This document shows, piece by piece, positions 33,208 to 44,299 of a DNA stretch of 64,000 bases; within the stretch, counting starts at the first letter, position 1, and every line of letters begins with the position of its first letter. A program made the position numbers and the translations under genes. The notes under the pieces are model-generated. The model made no database searches and was not told where the DNA came from. It saw only the letters and a program-made list of their open reading frames with translations. The stretch comes from Adenophora triphylla var. japonica (Eukaryota > Streptophyta > Magnoliopsida > Asterales > Campanulaceae), in assembly GCA_022495995.1 (NCBI GenBank), contig JAFEMH010000523.1, forward strand, positions 186,001 through 250,000, written 5' to 3'.

Positions 33208-34068
33208 TGTTGGAAATGGGTAACGAAAAGTTAAGTTTGACTTAACGTTGACCTAGGTTTCTAACGAAAGTTCGTTATTTGTTAACGAAACTAGTTACAA
33301 ATGGTAATCTACATTTGTTGTAGATTATATAACTCATTTAATGTCTCAAAAACCATTTCCGGGTGAATGAGAAATTAATGAAAAAGTTTTGTAACTTAAC
33401 GAAAGTTTGTTAAAGGGTGTTTTGAAGTGCTCGACCGAGCAGAGTCCTTGACTCGGCCGAGCAGAGCACAGAAATTGGCCAAAGTCTCTGGACAAGCTTG
33501 CTCGGCCGAGGCATATGCCTTGCTCGGCCGAGCAGTGTGGTTGACACGGCCGTGCGAGTTACTTGACTCGGTCGTGCAGCTTGGTGTTCGGCCGAGCGAG
33601 TCCCTTGACTCGGCCGAGCAGATCCTGAACAGGTGTCAATTCAAACAGAAAGTTGTGCCTTTTCAAGGGAAAATACACAAACCCCTTAACTCTCTTTATA
33701 TATTTCCCCTCCGAATTTCAATTCATATATACAGTCATTTGAGCCTTCCTACCCTCTAGTAAGATAGAAAAACATACCCAAATCATTGGCATATTGTTGC
33801 ATCAAATCCTTCAAAGTCCAAAGTTCCAAACATTGTGTTGTTCGCTAGAGTATTTGATTTGGAGTGCTCCTATCATATAATTAAAAAGTCGTTTTATCTT
33901 ACTAGAAGATTGCCATTGAAACCGTAAGCACCTGTGCGGGGCAATAACTTCTTACGGAGATTGTATTTAATACAAGACTCGACTTGTCTCATAGTTTTCC
34001 AATCTCCGTTACATTTTCTGTTAAGTTTTTAGTTAAGTTCTTGAGAAGCCTACTATAAAAGTCCAACA
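33208..34068 (+). repeat. 3' LTR of the young Copia element, 861 bp
   Basis: Near-identical to 28361-29220, preceded by the purine tract GTGGGGGAT. One patch differs by rearrangement: GCAGTGTGGTTGACACGG replaces GCAAATGTCGACACTGG. The U5 complementary segment (33943-33956) is unchanged. Confidence 0.93.
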
Positions 34069-34429
34069 ATGTTTCTATGATTAAAAATTCTAACATGCAA
34101 ACAAAATGACAAGTTTGTGGCCTAAATTGTAAATAGTGATAGAATATGTCCTAAATTGGGTTTAGTCCAAAAAATTTCGGGCCCAAATACAATTTCCCCA
34201 TATTTTTATTACACAGATTATTTATACCCCATAATGATCAATATAATATTTTGTTGATTTGTTATGTTTAATGATTTCTAACGCGGTTGATATGCCAAAC
34301 GTATATGAGAGAAAATTTACATATGTTTAACGACATATTATATAATGTTTCACACTAGAAAATTAACATTATTTCAAATGAGTTATGAAAAAGAAGAAAG
34401 TCTAGATATAAATATCTAAAAGTGTGGGG

Positions 34430-36330
34430 GAGTTTCGGTTCAACTGATGGAAAAGAACCAAAAGTGAAACTAAAAATTTGATAAATTATTTGGTCATTAC
34501 TGAATCTGAGTATTTAAATATGAAATTAGTGGTATTCATATGAATACAATTATTAAATCACGTGGTTTTATTCTTTTTTAAAATATATATATATTTTCTT
34601 AAATAAAATGGATTTAAATACTAGTTCTTGTAAAAGAACATATGAGTCAATCGTTAAGGAGAACGATGACATATAATACTGAGAGTATATATTAAAAACC
34701 TTCAAAAAAGTGAAAGAGCAAAATCATTGTAAATATTTGGTTAAGGCTAGATTATAGCCAAAGAGTATCAAAAGAAGGGAGAAGACTTCTTTGATACATA
34801 TTCACCGGTAACGAGAATATCATCCATTAGAATGTTAATAGTTATCGCGGTTATTTACAGTCTAGAAGATGTTAAAACAACGTTACTTAATAGTGAATTA
34901 AATGATGAAATTTTTCGGGAGCAAACTCATGGGTTTCAATTAAAAGCCATTAGAGAACAAAGCATGTAAACTTGTTCAATCCATTTATGGTTTTAAACAA
35001 GCTCCTAAACAATGACACGAGAAATTGATACTGTCATAGATTTCAAATCAATGAGATTGAAGAGTATGTCTATATAAAACAAATAGAACAATGTGTTGCC
35101 ATAATTTGTTTGCTTACAGATAAACATAAATTTAGAACTAATGTTGAGTATATTATGTTTAGAAAGAAAATATTGATTAAACATTTGATATAAAGATCTT
35201 GGTGTAATTGATGTTATCTTGAGAATTAAGATAACAATAACCTCAAGTGAAATAAAACATTCTCAATCACTTTACATTGGTAAGGTGCACATTACCTAGA
35301 TAAAGTGCTCGAGAAATGTAATAAATATGGAATACAAGGAATTAACAATCTTTCTCTCCATATAGGTGATAGTGTATCACAAGTTGAATATGCATGAAAG
35401 TCTCATGTACATTGTGAATTATACAAGATCAAATATCATATATGCAGTTAATAAACTAATTAGATACACTAATAATCCAAACAAACATCATTGGGATGAT
35501 TTGTTATAAGTGATTGGATATCTAAAGAATACATCACAATATGCATTAAACTATCCAATAGTCTTTGAGGGATATAATGATGAAAATTGGATTTCAAATT
35601 TAGAGGAATTAAGATGTTCAAGTGGTTATGTATTCACAATAGCAGGGGTTGCTATTTCATGGAATCTTCCCAGCAAACATGTATTGCTCGATAAAGATGG
35701 AGAAGAAGCAGAGTGGCTTCAGATTTCTTTGGAAGATATTGCATCATGACTAAACTTGTGTCGGCCATATGTATACATTATGGTAATCAAACGCCAATAT
35801 GTATATGTAATGGAAAGTCACGACATATTTACAGTCCACACAACTCCATTAGAGATACTCTCAGATAGAATTATATCTACATACTATATGAATATCAAAG
35901 ATAACATTCTGATCCATTTATTAAAGGTTTATCTAGTGAGAGAATAGACTGTGCATCGAGGGTAATGGGATTAAAAGCCTAAAAACTACATAAGTTACTT
36001 TATACGAAAATCTAACTTGTTGACTGGAGATCCCACAGACCAAGTTTAATGGGGAAGCCAGTTCTGAGTAACTTAACAAATGGAGCACTTAAGAGTTATA
36101 CTCTGTCTCATTCCTATAATGCAATAAGTGTATCCTACAGCGTCTTCAATGTTAAGCAAATGTTTTTAATGACGTTTATATCTTGTAAAACACAAGTGGG
36201 GTATAATAGGATATTATTTATAGATGCGGTCACCTATGTTAGTAAGAGTTGGATCGGCTCTATTCTTATAAGGTTGGAATTCTCTAGTAACACTCACAAA
36301 ATCAATAATGTTCAGGACCGAAATTAAGGA
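34430..36330 (+). mobile_element. Decayed Copia remnant (RT, RNase H)
   Basis: Broken frames at about 34735-34945 read FFDTYSPVTRISSIRMLIVI and EDVKTTLLNSELNDEIFREQ, the Copia RT fingers and palm. At 35510-35749 an RNase H piece reads GYLKNTSQYALNYPIVFEGYNDENWISNLEE and SSGYVFTIAGVAISWN, with an internal deletion before GEEAEWL. Stops are frequent. The 3' part ends in sequence like the 3' region of the neighbouring Copia. No LTR pair is recognisable, so edges are approximate. Confidence 0.75.
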
Positions 36331-36890
36331 AGCATTTTACCTTTTGCACCGAAATTAAGGAAGTTAATTCTTAACCTAGTAAATCAAGTTCTCTGAACCA
36401 ATTTATCCTTAAAGTGATGCATGTTTTGGGACAAAATTAAAACTCAAAAGTGACTCATTTAGGTATGGATGTGTATTTCTCAATTAACTTGCCTTCCATG
36501 TTCTGCAAAATGTCTTACATTTTCTTATTAATTGGTCATATGTGGTGGTGTTTTCTTGAGCTTATTAAGTTCCTTCTCAGTTTCCTTGACAAATTTAGCT
36601 ATTTAGCTTCCCCAACTACCTATCTCTTTTTCCTATCATTCAATCCCCTCACAATCCAGCTTATAATTTTAAAATCCATTAAATAGTTAACAAGTATTCA
36701 GAACCGAGCTACTGCCCCCTTCCTTCCTATTGGCTGCCCTGTAGAAATTAATTGAGCAACACAGACTTTTCAATTCTCTCGATTCTCCTCCCCGAATCTT
36801 GCCTCTAGACTCCCTTTTCTTACATCTTCCTGGGGTATATGATCCTTGTTTTGGATATGTGGTGGTCTTTCGTTCTTTGAGGCACTGTAA
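36331..36890. other. Spacer, no gene seen
   Basis: No supportable coding region. Pyrimidine-rich sequence at 36560-36830. It may be older LTR debris. Confidence 0.45.
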
Positions 36891-36892
36891 CA

Positions 36893-38165
36893 CAATTTTT
36901 GGATATGTATATATTACCTTCTAAGGCCTTGGATAGCAAGTCTCCTTTTGAAATGTTATTCAATCATGCTCCTTCTTATTCTCAGTTGAAGGTGTTTGGA
37001 TGTCTTTGTTTTGCATCCATTCATAAATCTCAAAGAGTTAAATATAGTCCTAGATCCTCCAAGTGTGTTTTTCTAGGAATACCATATGGAAAGAAAGCTT
37101 ATAAATTGTATGATCATGAATCACACAAATTTTTTCACAGTAGCAATGTGAATTTCTATGAGAACATCTTTCCCTTTCATCAATCTTCTCTGTCTTCTCA
37201 TGAATGTACTATTCCTATATTTTGTAGTGCTGCTACAACTTGTTCTGATGACTTACTTGTTACTTCTATACTGCCTTCCCATCTTATCTTATCCTCTGTC
37301 AACCCTCATTCTCCCATATCTCATATATATATCTGCTCTATCTCCTTCTGATTCTATTGAGTATGTTTCTCCTCCTCCTCCTCCTTCTTATGTTCGACCA
37401 CAAAGAGTAAGACAAGTTCCAAGGAAATACAATGATTACACTAATCTGCCTCCTTCTTTTTTTGTTCCCATCAATTCTTCACCTTCTTTGGTCAATTACA
37501 CTTCCATTTCTCCCTCTTATTTTCATTACATTTGGAATATCTCCTCATTATATGTACCTCATACATATCATCAAGCTGTCAAGGATCCAAATGGTGTATT
37601 GCTATGTCTACTGAGTTAAATGTTTTAGAACAAACTAACACTTTTCAGTTGTAATTGTAATTGTTACCAGCTGACAAGAAGGCTATTGGATGTAATGGGT
37701 GTACAAACTCAAGTATAATGCAGATGGTACTTTGGATACATACAAGGCTAAACTTGTAGCAAAAGGGTTCACTCACACTCAGGGTTTGGATTATCATGAA
37801 ACCTTTGCAAATGTTGCAAAGATGACTACTGTTAGAGTTTTTCTTGCCTTATCAACCTATAGGTCAAATGGATGTGACTAATGCATTTTTGCATGGGAAA
37901 CTTGATGAGGTTGTTTACATGAGTTTATCAAAAGGCTATATATCTGATATGTCTGTCTTTTCACCTACCTCTAAACAACCCGTGGTCTCCAAACTGTTAA
38001 AGTATTGTATTGTCTTAAACAGGCTCGAAAATAATGGTTTTCAAGTTTTTTCAAGTGTTCTTCTTCAGTTTGGTTTTACTCAAGCCCTTAATGATCATCC
38101 ACTGTTTTTGTACTCAAATGATTCTGTATTTGTAGCTGTCCTTGTTATATGTGTTGTAAGATTCT
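36893..38165 (+). pseudogene. pol: Copia integrase C-terminus and RT start
   Basis: The first frame (36899-37351) encodes the integrase end: LPSKALDSKSPFEMLFNHAP, YSQLKVFGCLCFASIHKSQR, then SSKCVFLGIPYGKKAYKLYD. A Ser/Pro-rich linker follows in another frame (about 37350-37600). RT begins at 37699 (YKLKYNADGTLDTYKAKLVA, KGFTHTQGLDYHETFA) and shifts to 37844 (QMDVTNAFLHGKLDEVVYM). It stops just before the YVDD box. Protease and the catalytic part of integrase are missing at the 5' side, the rest of RT at the 3' side. It is distinct in sequence from the two other Copia remnants nearby. Confidence 0.85.
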
Positions 38166-38412
38166 CTATTGTCTAGTCTTGTACAGGAAGTGATTATTTG
38201 TTAGGAGCTTGGGGATTAATTGCTTATTATGAATAAATAATGGCTCTTGTTTTTTTAAGAGAAATTTTCTCCCATTTCTCTTGTTTTTCCTTTCCTTTCC
38301 TTTCCTTCGACAGTTAAATAGTGTTTCATTCTCTATAATTTTTCCTATATCCATCTCTAGCTCTTACACTTTATTGAGGAAACAATTTCCAGTTTGTTTT
38401 AATTTCATAATT
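38166..38412. other. LTR-like or flanking spacer
   Basis: Contains TGTTAGGAGCTTGGGGATTA and a TTTCC microsatellite-like run at 38287. It might be LTR debris of the preceding Copia but lacks confirmation. Confidence 0.35.
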
Positions 38413-39115
38413 CTAAATGCAGAAAGGGATGCTAATGATAGGAGTTGGATGTATCATCGGCTTGAGGATGGCGGCTTGGGTATTAGACTTGAGTTCATAA
38501 AGGGGGCACGACAAATTTGTTGGTTTTGCACTTGACCATCCTGAATGTATGTCTGGAGACAAAATACGGTGTCCTTGTTGCATTTGTATGAATAGAAAAT
38601 GTCAAACTGAAGAGAGGCTTAAAACACAGTTGTATAATGGTTATGGAGCAATCAAATCCTTATATTGATATGGTTATGGATATGGTAGGCCCTGGTTTTG
38701 ATTGGGAGGAACAATTACCAAATGCAGATGCACAAAAGTTTTTCGACCTTCTTGAAGCAGGGCATGAGAAATTATACGAGGGATGTAAAACTTACACGAA
38801 GTTGTCTGTCTCTGCTCAACTCCTAACTCATAAGTTAGAGGCCAACATGAGTGAGAATGCCTTTGATAATTTCATGTCCACTTTTGGTCGAATGTTTCCG
38901 GAAGGTGCAAATATTCCCAAAACATTTTATGAGGCTAAGAAGATTGTTGCTAAGCTTGGGCTTAGTTTACAAAATATAGATGCATGTCCTAATGATTGTA
39001 TGTTGTACTACAAGTCAACTGTAGGTTTAACAGAATGTTCAGAATGTGGACACTCGCGGTATAAACCAATGACAAGGGGCAGTAGGAAGCATAAAAACAT
39101 ACCTTTTAGCAAGCA
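38413..39115 (+). pseudogene. CACTA (En/Spm) transposase N-terminus
   Basis: Three frames in succession match the start of plant CACTA transposases. DRSWMYHRLEDGGLGI (38437 onward) begins the transposase-associated domain. FVGFALDHPECMSG and IRCPCCICMNRKCQ follow in the next frame and include its Cys cluster. From 38637, FFDLLEAGHEKLYEGCKTYTK, FPEGANIPKTFYEAKKI and IDACPNDCMLYYKST (then CSECGHSRYKP) lead into the Transposase_21 domain. Two frameshifts and loss of everything after about 39115 make it inactive. Its end overlaps the tail of the opposite-strand envelope-like ORF, marking an element junction. Confidence 0.88.
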
Positions 39116-41009
39116 GTTCCCACCTGAATTCATGACTTACTTCTTGGTAAACACGGCTTGAGCTAGCTCCCCCTTTTTGACCAGAAAGATCTTCCCTTGC
39201 AGCCAGCAGTTTGTTCCTTCGTGCAGACACTTCCTTGAATTGTACCCTTGTGTTGAGCATCCACCTTTCCAAAAACTTTATTTCATCAGAGAGTACCTTC
39301 ACTTGATCAACTGGTGGTACTGGAGATGCCGTCACATCTTCATTAACATCAACATGCTCATCTTCATCACCATCATGAGCATCAATTACTGGATCATCAG
39401 GGAACACTACAGGCAGATCTACAGTCCTTGTTGTACATTCTAACACAGGTTGTATACTAAAAGGTTCAATTTTTTCAACTGCCCTATCAGAAATAAGAAT
39501 GTCCACCCCTTGTTTCAAACATAATCCAGTAATTAAACATGGAAAAGGAAGGTCAGAAGGAAGTTCTTTCTCAGCAAACTGAACTACACTCCCAAAAATA
39601 ATCTCACCCAAATTAAACTCTTGACCATTAAAAATCCTGTAGATTAGGTCAGCATGAGGCACAGTCACTATGTTCTTATTGGATGTGGGTTTCCAATTGA
39701 AGGTTGAGACTTTGAACAGAAAACCACATAAACAAGTGAGCATGGTACACTTGAACTGAGTGTGCCAAGTGGGAACAAGACCATTGGTGAGGGAATTGGC
39801 AATCTCATTTTTTGGAGCCATGGGTGGAGGGATGTGAGGAGAGGGAGCATGAAGGAAAATATTGATCATGGCAGGAGAAAAGGAAATGGTTTTACCACGA
39901 ATATTCACTTTTTCAAAGTCAGCAGACCTTGGATCTTGAATTGCTTGGACAAGACTTGCATAAAACTCACTAACAAGGGAAGGATAGTAGAAATGGGGAT
40001 GGGACACAGAGTATAAAAGACCCTTTTCTTCTAGATACCTTTTCATACCTACTTCCTCAAAAGTCTTATCAATAACTCTTTCCATCAAAAAGCCTTTCTT
40101 TCTAAAAAATCCAAACCTTTCCTTAACAGATTTTGACATAAATTTTTCTGGAGAGTGAGGGCTTACCTTCCTTGAGGAGGGTTTTGATCTTGGGGTATGC
40201 CTTGACACAGGCATTTGAGATTTAGGGGTGCTGGCTTTCCTTAGGCTTCTCCTGGGTGAGGGTTGAGATGTGATTACATCTTCAGCAGCATCCTCCTTCT
40301 CAGCTTCCAGTTCATCTCTCCCCAGCTTATATGTTTCATCTTCAACTTCGTCATCATCTGAACCAATATCAGAGGCTTGAGCAGAGATTGATGCCACAGC
40401 CTCAGCCTTGAATTTTCTCATATTGCCCTTGCCTTTCCTCAGGTCTAGGATAGCTTGAAGAGGGATATGTTCCTGCTCATCATATTCTTCAACATCATCA
40501 CCTTCAGAGTGAACCTCAGAGTACCAGTTGCCTGGTGAAGATTGAACAGGGGCTACAGGAGAGTTAGCTGGAGGGGATGGAGTTGGAGATGAAGTGGCAC
40601 CTACGGTAGCACGAGTTGGGGACAGAGGAGGTGTGGAGATCCTTCTAGGTGGCAAATTCCCAGGTTTAACAATGACATGTGGAAAGATATCACCCAGGTC
40701 TTGGGCAGCTGATTCAACAATTTCTTCAGCCTCCTTCAATTCCTCAAGCTCTATAGACTGAGCTCTCCTAGACACAACCTTGAACGCTTCAACATCACCT
40801 TCATCAAATTCACTTGAGTAAACAGTGAGACCACCCAAGTATTTCCTACGTTGAGATTGGGGTTTACCTGAAGAACTCCCTGAGCCACTGGCAGCTGATT
40901 TTCCCCTTTTTCTTTTTAGGTCGGCAGAGGGATCATAATCCTCATCCTCACCTTCAATGAACTCAGGCTCGGCCATATTTGGGCGAACCTTAGGGGTATG
41001 CTCCCCCAT
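39039..41009 (-). CDS. Envelope-like ORF of the Sirevirus element, 656 aa
   Basis: The longest uninterrupted frame in the window that is not a repeat artefact. Residues 1-300 are acidic and Ser/Pro/Lys-rich with no membrane segment. Residues about 300-480 resemble the plant domain annotated putative plant transposon protein (PF20167): FGFFRKKGFLMERVIDKTF, SLVSEFYASLV, RGKTISFSPAMINIFL. A probable coiled coil lies around residues 575-620. The last 20-30 residues derive from antisense CACTA DNA, so the natural C-terminus was probably near 39116-39165. Upstream, coding appears to continue to an ATG at 41260 (MASSSNPSSP...) through one frameshift and one TAG, so the full ORF was larger. No signal peptide or fusion peptide is seen, and the function is unknown despite the envelope-like name. 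Confidence 0.7.
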   Translation of the reverse strand: MGEHTPKVRPNMAEPEFIEGEDEDYDPSADLKRKRGKSAASGSGSSSGKPQSQRRKYLGGLTVYSSEFDEGDVEAFKVVSRRAQSIELEELKEAEEIVESAAQDLGDIFPHVIVKPGNLPPRRISTPPLSPTRATVGATSSPTPSPPANSPVAPVQSSPGNWYSEVHSEGDDVEEYDEQEHIPLQAILDLRKGKGNMRKFKAEAVASISAQASDIGSDDDEVEDETYKLGRDELEAEKEDAAEDVITSQPSPRRSLRKASTPKSQMPVSRHTPRSKPSSRKVSPHSPEKFMSKSVKERFGFFRKKGFLMERVIDKTFEEVGMKRYLEEKGLLYSVSHPHFYYPSLVSEFYASLVQAIQDPRSADFEKVNIRGKTISFSPAMINIFLHAPSPHIPPPMAPKNEIANSLTNGLVPTWHTQFKCTMLTCLCGFLFKVSTFNWKPTSNKNIVTVPHADLIYRIFNGQEFNLGEIIFGSVVQFAEKELPSDLPFPCLITGLCLKQGVDILISDRAVEKIEPFSIQPVLECTTRTVDLPVVFPDDPVIDAHDGDEDEHVDVNEDVTASPVPPVDQVKVLSDEIKFLERWMLNTRVQFKEVSARRNKLLAAREDLSGQKGGASSSRVYQEVSHEFRWELLAKRYVFMLPTAPCHWFIPRVSTF

Positions 41010-41260
41010 GTTAGGCTAGAAACCCTTCTGCCTCAAAGACCAGTTGGGACCCTTAGCAATGCTAGCCACATCACCAACCGCCTTCAAATCACCAGGGTTA
41101 TCAGCGTCAATGATGTTATCAGGAGCACCAGGGGTGACATTGAGACCGGGGCAGCATCAACATCAACAAACAGCTCCACGGCAGCTTCAGTTTGGGCCAC
41201 CGGAGACGGAGGGGACGAGCGATCGGTCGTCGGAGAAGAAGGGTTGGACGAAGACGCCAT
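41010..41260 (-). pseudogene. N-terminal extension of the envelope-like ORF
   Basis: On the minus strand, the ATG at 41260 starts a Ser/Pro-rich peptide (MASSSNPSSPTTDRSSPPSP). After a one-base frameshift near 41135 it continues as PDNIIDADNPGDLKAVGDVA and KGPNWSLRQKGF, reaches a TAG, and is then in frame with MGEHTPKV at 41009. The pyrimidine-rich leader just upstream of 41260 resembles a 5' untranslated region. Confidence 0.55.
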
Positions 41261-42358
41261 TTGATTTGGTGGAGAGCAGAGGAAAAACAGAGAGGAGTTT
41301 TGGAATTTCTAAGGGTTTTTGGGTTGATCACAATGGCCGGTGAGGGTTTAAAGGAGAAGAGGATTTTGGTATTTAAGTGATGTGATGGCACACATTAAAT
41401 AACACTAGGCTTAGATTACTATTGAGGAATTATAGTTTCATTTGAACTAGACTTGAACAAAACCCTTTGTGGCCAGTCGTGTACTAGGAGTTTAATTGGA
41501 ACTAAACTCACCTTGAGCCAACCGAATTCCTTGGAGTAGTGCTCTTAAATCCCTTGGACTCCTTAGATGATAAAGATAAACATCAATTATAAAAAATAAA
41601 GTCTTTTTAGATAATGTACCTACCATAGAGACAATAAAAATCCACATACTTATACTCCCCCCAAACATATGGACATTAAAAAATTTTATAAGAAATTTTG
41701 TTGAGCATAAAATATTTTAACAAAAATAAATTCGAAGGAGAAAAACATTTGTTTAAAAATTTCACCAAAGGCGTTGACCTAAAATTTTGTCTAAACATAA
41801 TGATGCATAATTTACACACATGTGAAGAATAAATCTCAGTATATGTGTGGCATAGTATGTAATTACATCAGGGGATGCATTTCCTCTATGAAAGTTAATG
41901 AATTGGAATCTTGTCTTGCTTGGCCTCTAGAATGCTTTCACACATAATAATAATTTCTCTTTTTTTGTGGAAATATATATTATGGGTAGCTTTCACTCTT
42001 CTTTATTCTCATGGATAGCCCTCTTTCGAATGATCTTTTCAATTTGACTCAAACTTTCTCTTGATGACATTTTGATCACATTGAAATGACTTCATACCAT
42101 GAGTGGAGTAGTTGTTTCCCAATTTTTTTTTATTTTTGCACCCACCAAGAGACATCCGGTAGGATAAATTTTGAGTCAACAGTTGTTGACTACTTTTTAA
42201 GAAGAATTCACAATTCAGAGAGGAGACAAGTCAAAGATGCAATACAAGTGGCCACACTGAGATAAATCATGCAATACATTTTTTTTTTTTTTTTTTTTGT
42301 GTTAGTATTGGAGTATACAGGTGTTAGTTATGATGTGACCACACAGGGGATCACATCA
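41261..42358 (-). other. Spacer between pol and envelope-like ORF
   Basis: AT-rich, no ORF. Contains a purine-rich TTTGGGGGGAGTAT (minus strand) near 41655 and a long T run at 42280-42298. Confidence 0.5.
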
Positions 42359-44299
42359 TCAATTTGCACATAAACTCAGAGACTTCATTAGTGCGAAAAA
42401 TCTCTGAAAATCAAGGGCTTTGGTGAAAATATCAACCAACTGTTTTTCAGTGCTAATTGATTCCATGCTAATAATTTTTTGCTCAACAAGATCACGAATA
42501 AAATGATGTCTAATGTCAATTTGTTTAGAACGTGAGTGTTGAACAGAATTTTTTGATATTTCTTTGGCACTTAGATTATCACAAAAAATAGTTAGGATAT
42601 CACTTTTAAGACCATAATCTTTAATCATCTGATTCATCCAAAGGAGTTGAGAACAACAACTCTCTATAGCCACATATTCTGACTCAGCAGTAGATAGGGA
42701 TACACAGTTCTATTTTCTACTATACCAAGATACTAAATTGTTCCCAAGATAAAAACAACCTCCAGTTGTGCTTTTTCTATCATTAGTGTTGCCTGCCCAA
42801 TCAGAGTCACTGAATCCTACCAGATTTGTATTTGTTTCTCGAGTATAGCTTAGCCCTGAATTGACAGTTCCACCAACATATCTAATAATTCTTTTTACAA
42901 CTTTGAGGTGTGATAATTTGGGGCAAGCTTGATATCTAGCACACAGGCATACACTAAACATGATGTCTGGGCGACTTGCTGAAAGGTACAATAAGCTCTC
43001 AATCATACTTCTATATAAGGTGGGGTCAACATCCTCACCATTCTCATCTTTGCACAACTTTTGGGATGATCCCATAGGGGTTTTAAAGTGAGAGGCATTG
43101 TCAAGGGAGAATTTTTTAACCAAGTTTTTGGCATATTTACTCTGATAAATAAAAATTCCTTCCTTACTTTGTTTTATTTGAAGGCCTAGAAAGTAGGTTA
43201 ACTCACCAACCATACTCATTTCAAAGGTGGTGGTCATACTTGTGACAAAATAGTCTAACATATCTTTGGAAGATGATCCAAATACAATGTCATCAACATA
43301 AATTTGGGCCACCAAGATCCCTACATTTTCTTTTAAAATAAATAAGGTTTTATCTACCTCACCTCTCTTAAACCCCATTTGTATGAGGTGCTCAGTTAGC
43401 CTCCCATACCAAGCTCTAGGGGCTTATTTTAGACCATATAAGGCCTTTTTCAACTTATAGACATGATTAGGGCAATGGGGATCAGTGAAGCCCTTAGGTT
43501 TTTCAACATAGGCTTCTTCATTTAGGACACCGTTCAAAAATGCACTCTTAACATCCATTTGATGTAGAGTAATGTTCAAATAACAGGCAATGGCAAGTAA
43601 AAGCCTAATTGACTTTATCCTAGCAACAGGAGCAAATGTTTCTTCAAAATCTATCCCTTCTATTTGAGTGTAACCTTGGGCCACAAGCCTAGCGTTATTT
43701 CTGATAATTTGCCCATTTTCATCAGTTTTGTTCTTAAAAATCCACTTAGTTCCTATTATATTTCCTCCTATAGGTCTAGTAACCAAGGTCCATACATCAT
43801 TTTTCTCAAATTTATTTAGTTCCTCTTGCATGGCAACAATCCAATTATCATCTTTCATAGCTTCTGCAACATTCTTAGGTTCAATATTAGAGACAAAACA
43901 ACAAAAACTAACCTTGTTTACTTGTGATTCAACACAACTTAGCCCATCCAACTCACGGTAGTTGATCCTAGGCTTTTCCCTTGTGCTAATTTTCTCGTTT
44001 ACATCACCCACCACTTGTGATATTGGGTGATTCTTTTGTACTCTGCTGGGTATAACTTTGGTCCTACCCAAATTCTCATCTTCACAGTCAGAATCTTCGG
44101 ATTCTGAAGCAGATTTTGTCTGACCTGATGTAGGTGGTGATGTGCTCGCATCAGTAACTGCATCTTCTTTCTGCAGTCCATGTTCAGTTTGATTCTGAGA
44201 TTCCTGCATTGTCTCTATACAATCTGAGACATCATCTTCAAGAGATTTTAAGTTTAAGTCAACAGTATCATCAAATGTAATATTAATTGATTCCATCAC
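42359..44299 (-). pseudogene. pol: Sirevirus reverse transcriptase and RNase H
   Basis: Three collinear pieces. 44299-43424 runs from an acidic linker into the RT start ([42 protein letters not shown]). 43378-42710 has an intact catalytic box (QIYVDDIVFGSS), then YFLGLQIKQS and the RNase H Asp region (VGFSDSDWAGNTNDRKSTTG). 42673-42359 finishes RNase H (AIESCCSQLLWMNQ, SKQIDIRHHFIRD). The first two joints are single nonsense codons in otherwise perfect context: LK-TAA-APRAW and SRK-TAG-NCVSL, each where Gln (CAA or CAG) is expected. The RT core is otherwise well preserved, so inactivation is fairly recent. Confidence 0.9.

Larger units (their letters stand above)
28361..34068 (+). mobile_element. 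Copia element with near-identical LTRs and a gutted interior
   Basis: 5' LTR 28361-29220, gag 29260-29997, scattered pol remnants, a 3' untranslated region, the purine tract GTGGGGGAT (33199-33207) and 3' LTR 33208-34068. Flanks ATTTT and ATGTT agree at 4 of 5. The LTRs differ at only about 15 substitutions plus one short rearranged patch by eye, so insertion is recent, yet pol has no usable frame and integrase is missing. It was therefore probably copied in trans as a non-autonomous element. It has no tRNA-type PBS. Confidence 0.9.
26650..34199. mobile_element. MULE-like non-autonomous element B, split by a Copia element
   Basis: The left end (AAAATTGCATTTTGGGTCCC at about 26653) and right end (GGGCCCAAATACAATTTCCC at about 34180) are inverted relatives. 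Flanks ATATTTAAA (26641-26649) and ATATTTTTA (34200-34208) agree at 7 of 9 bases, as for an aged 9-bp Mutator-type duplication. The interior is non-coding: CACCAC-rich DNA (27240-27320, 27600-27720), purine-rich DNA (27860-28200) and a solo-LTR-like piece. Removing the Copia element (28361-34068) joins 28360 to 34069. The same family occurs at 15269-16405. Confidence 0.5.
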
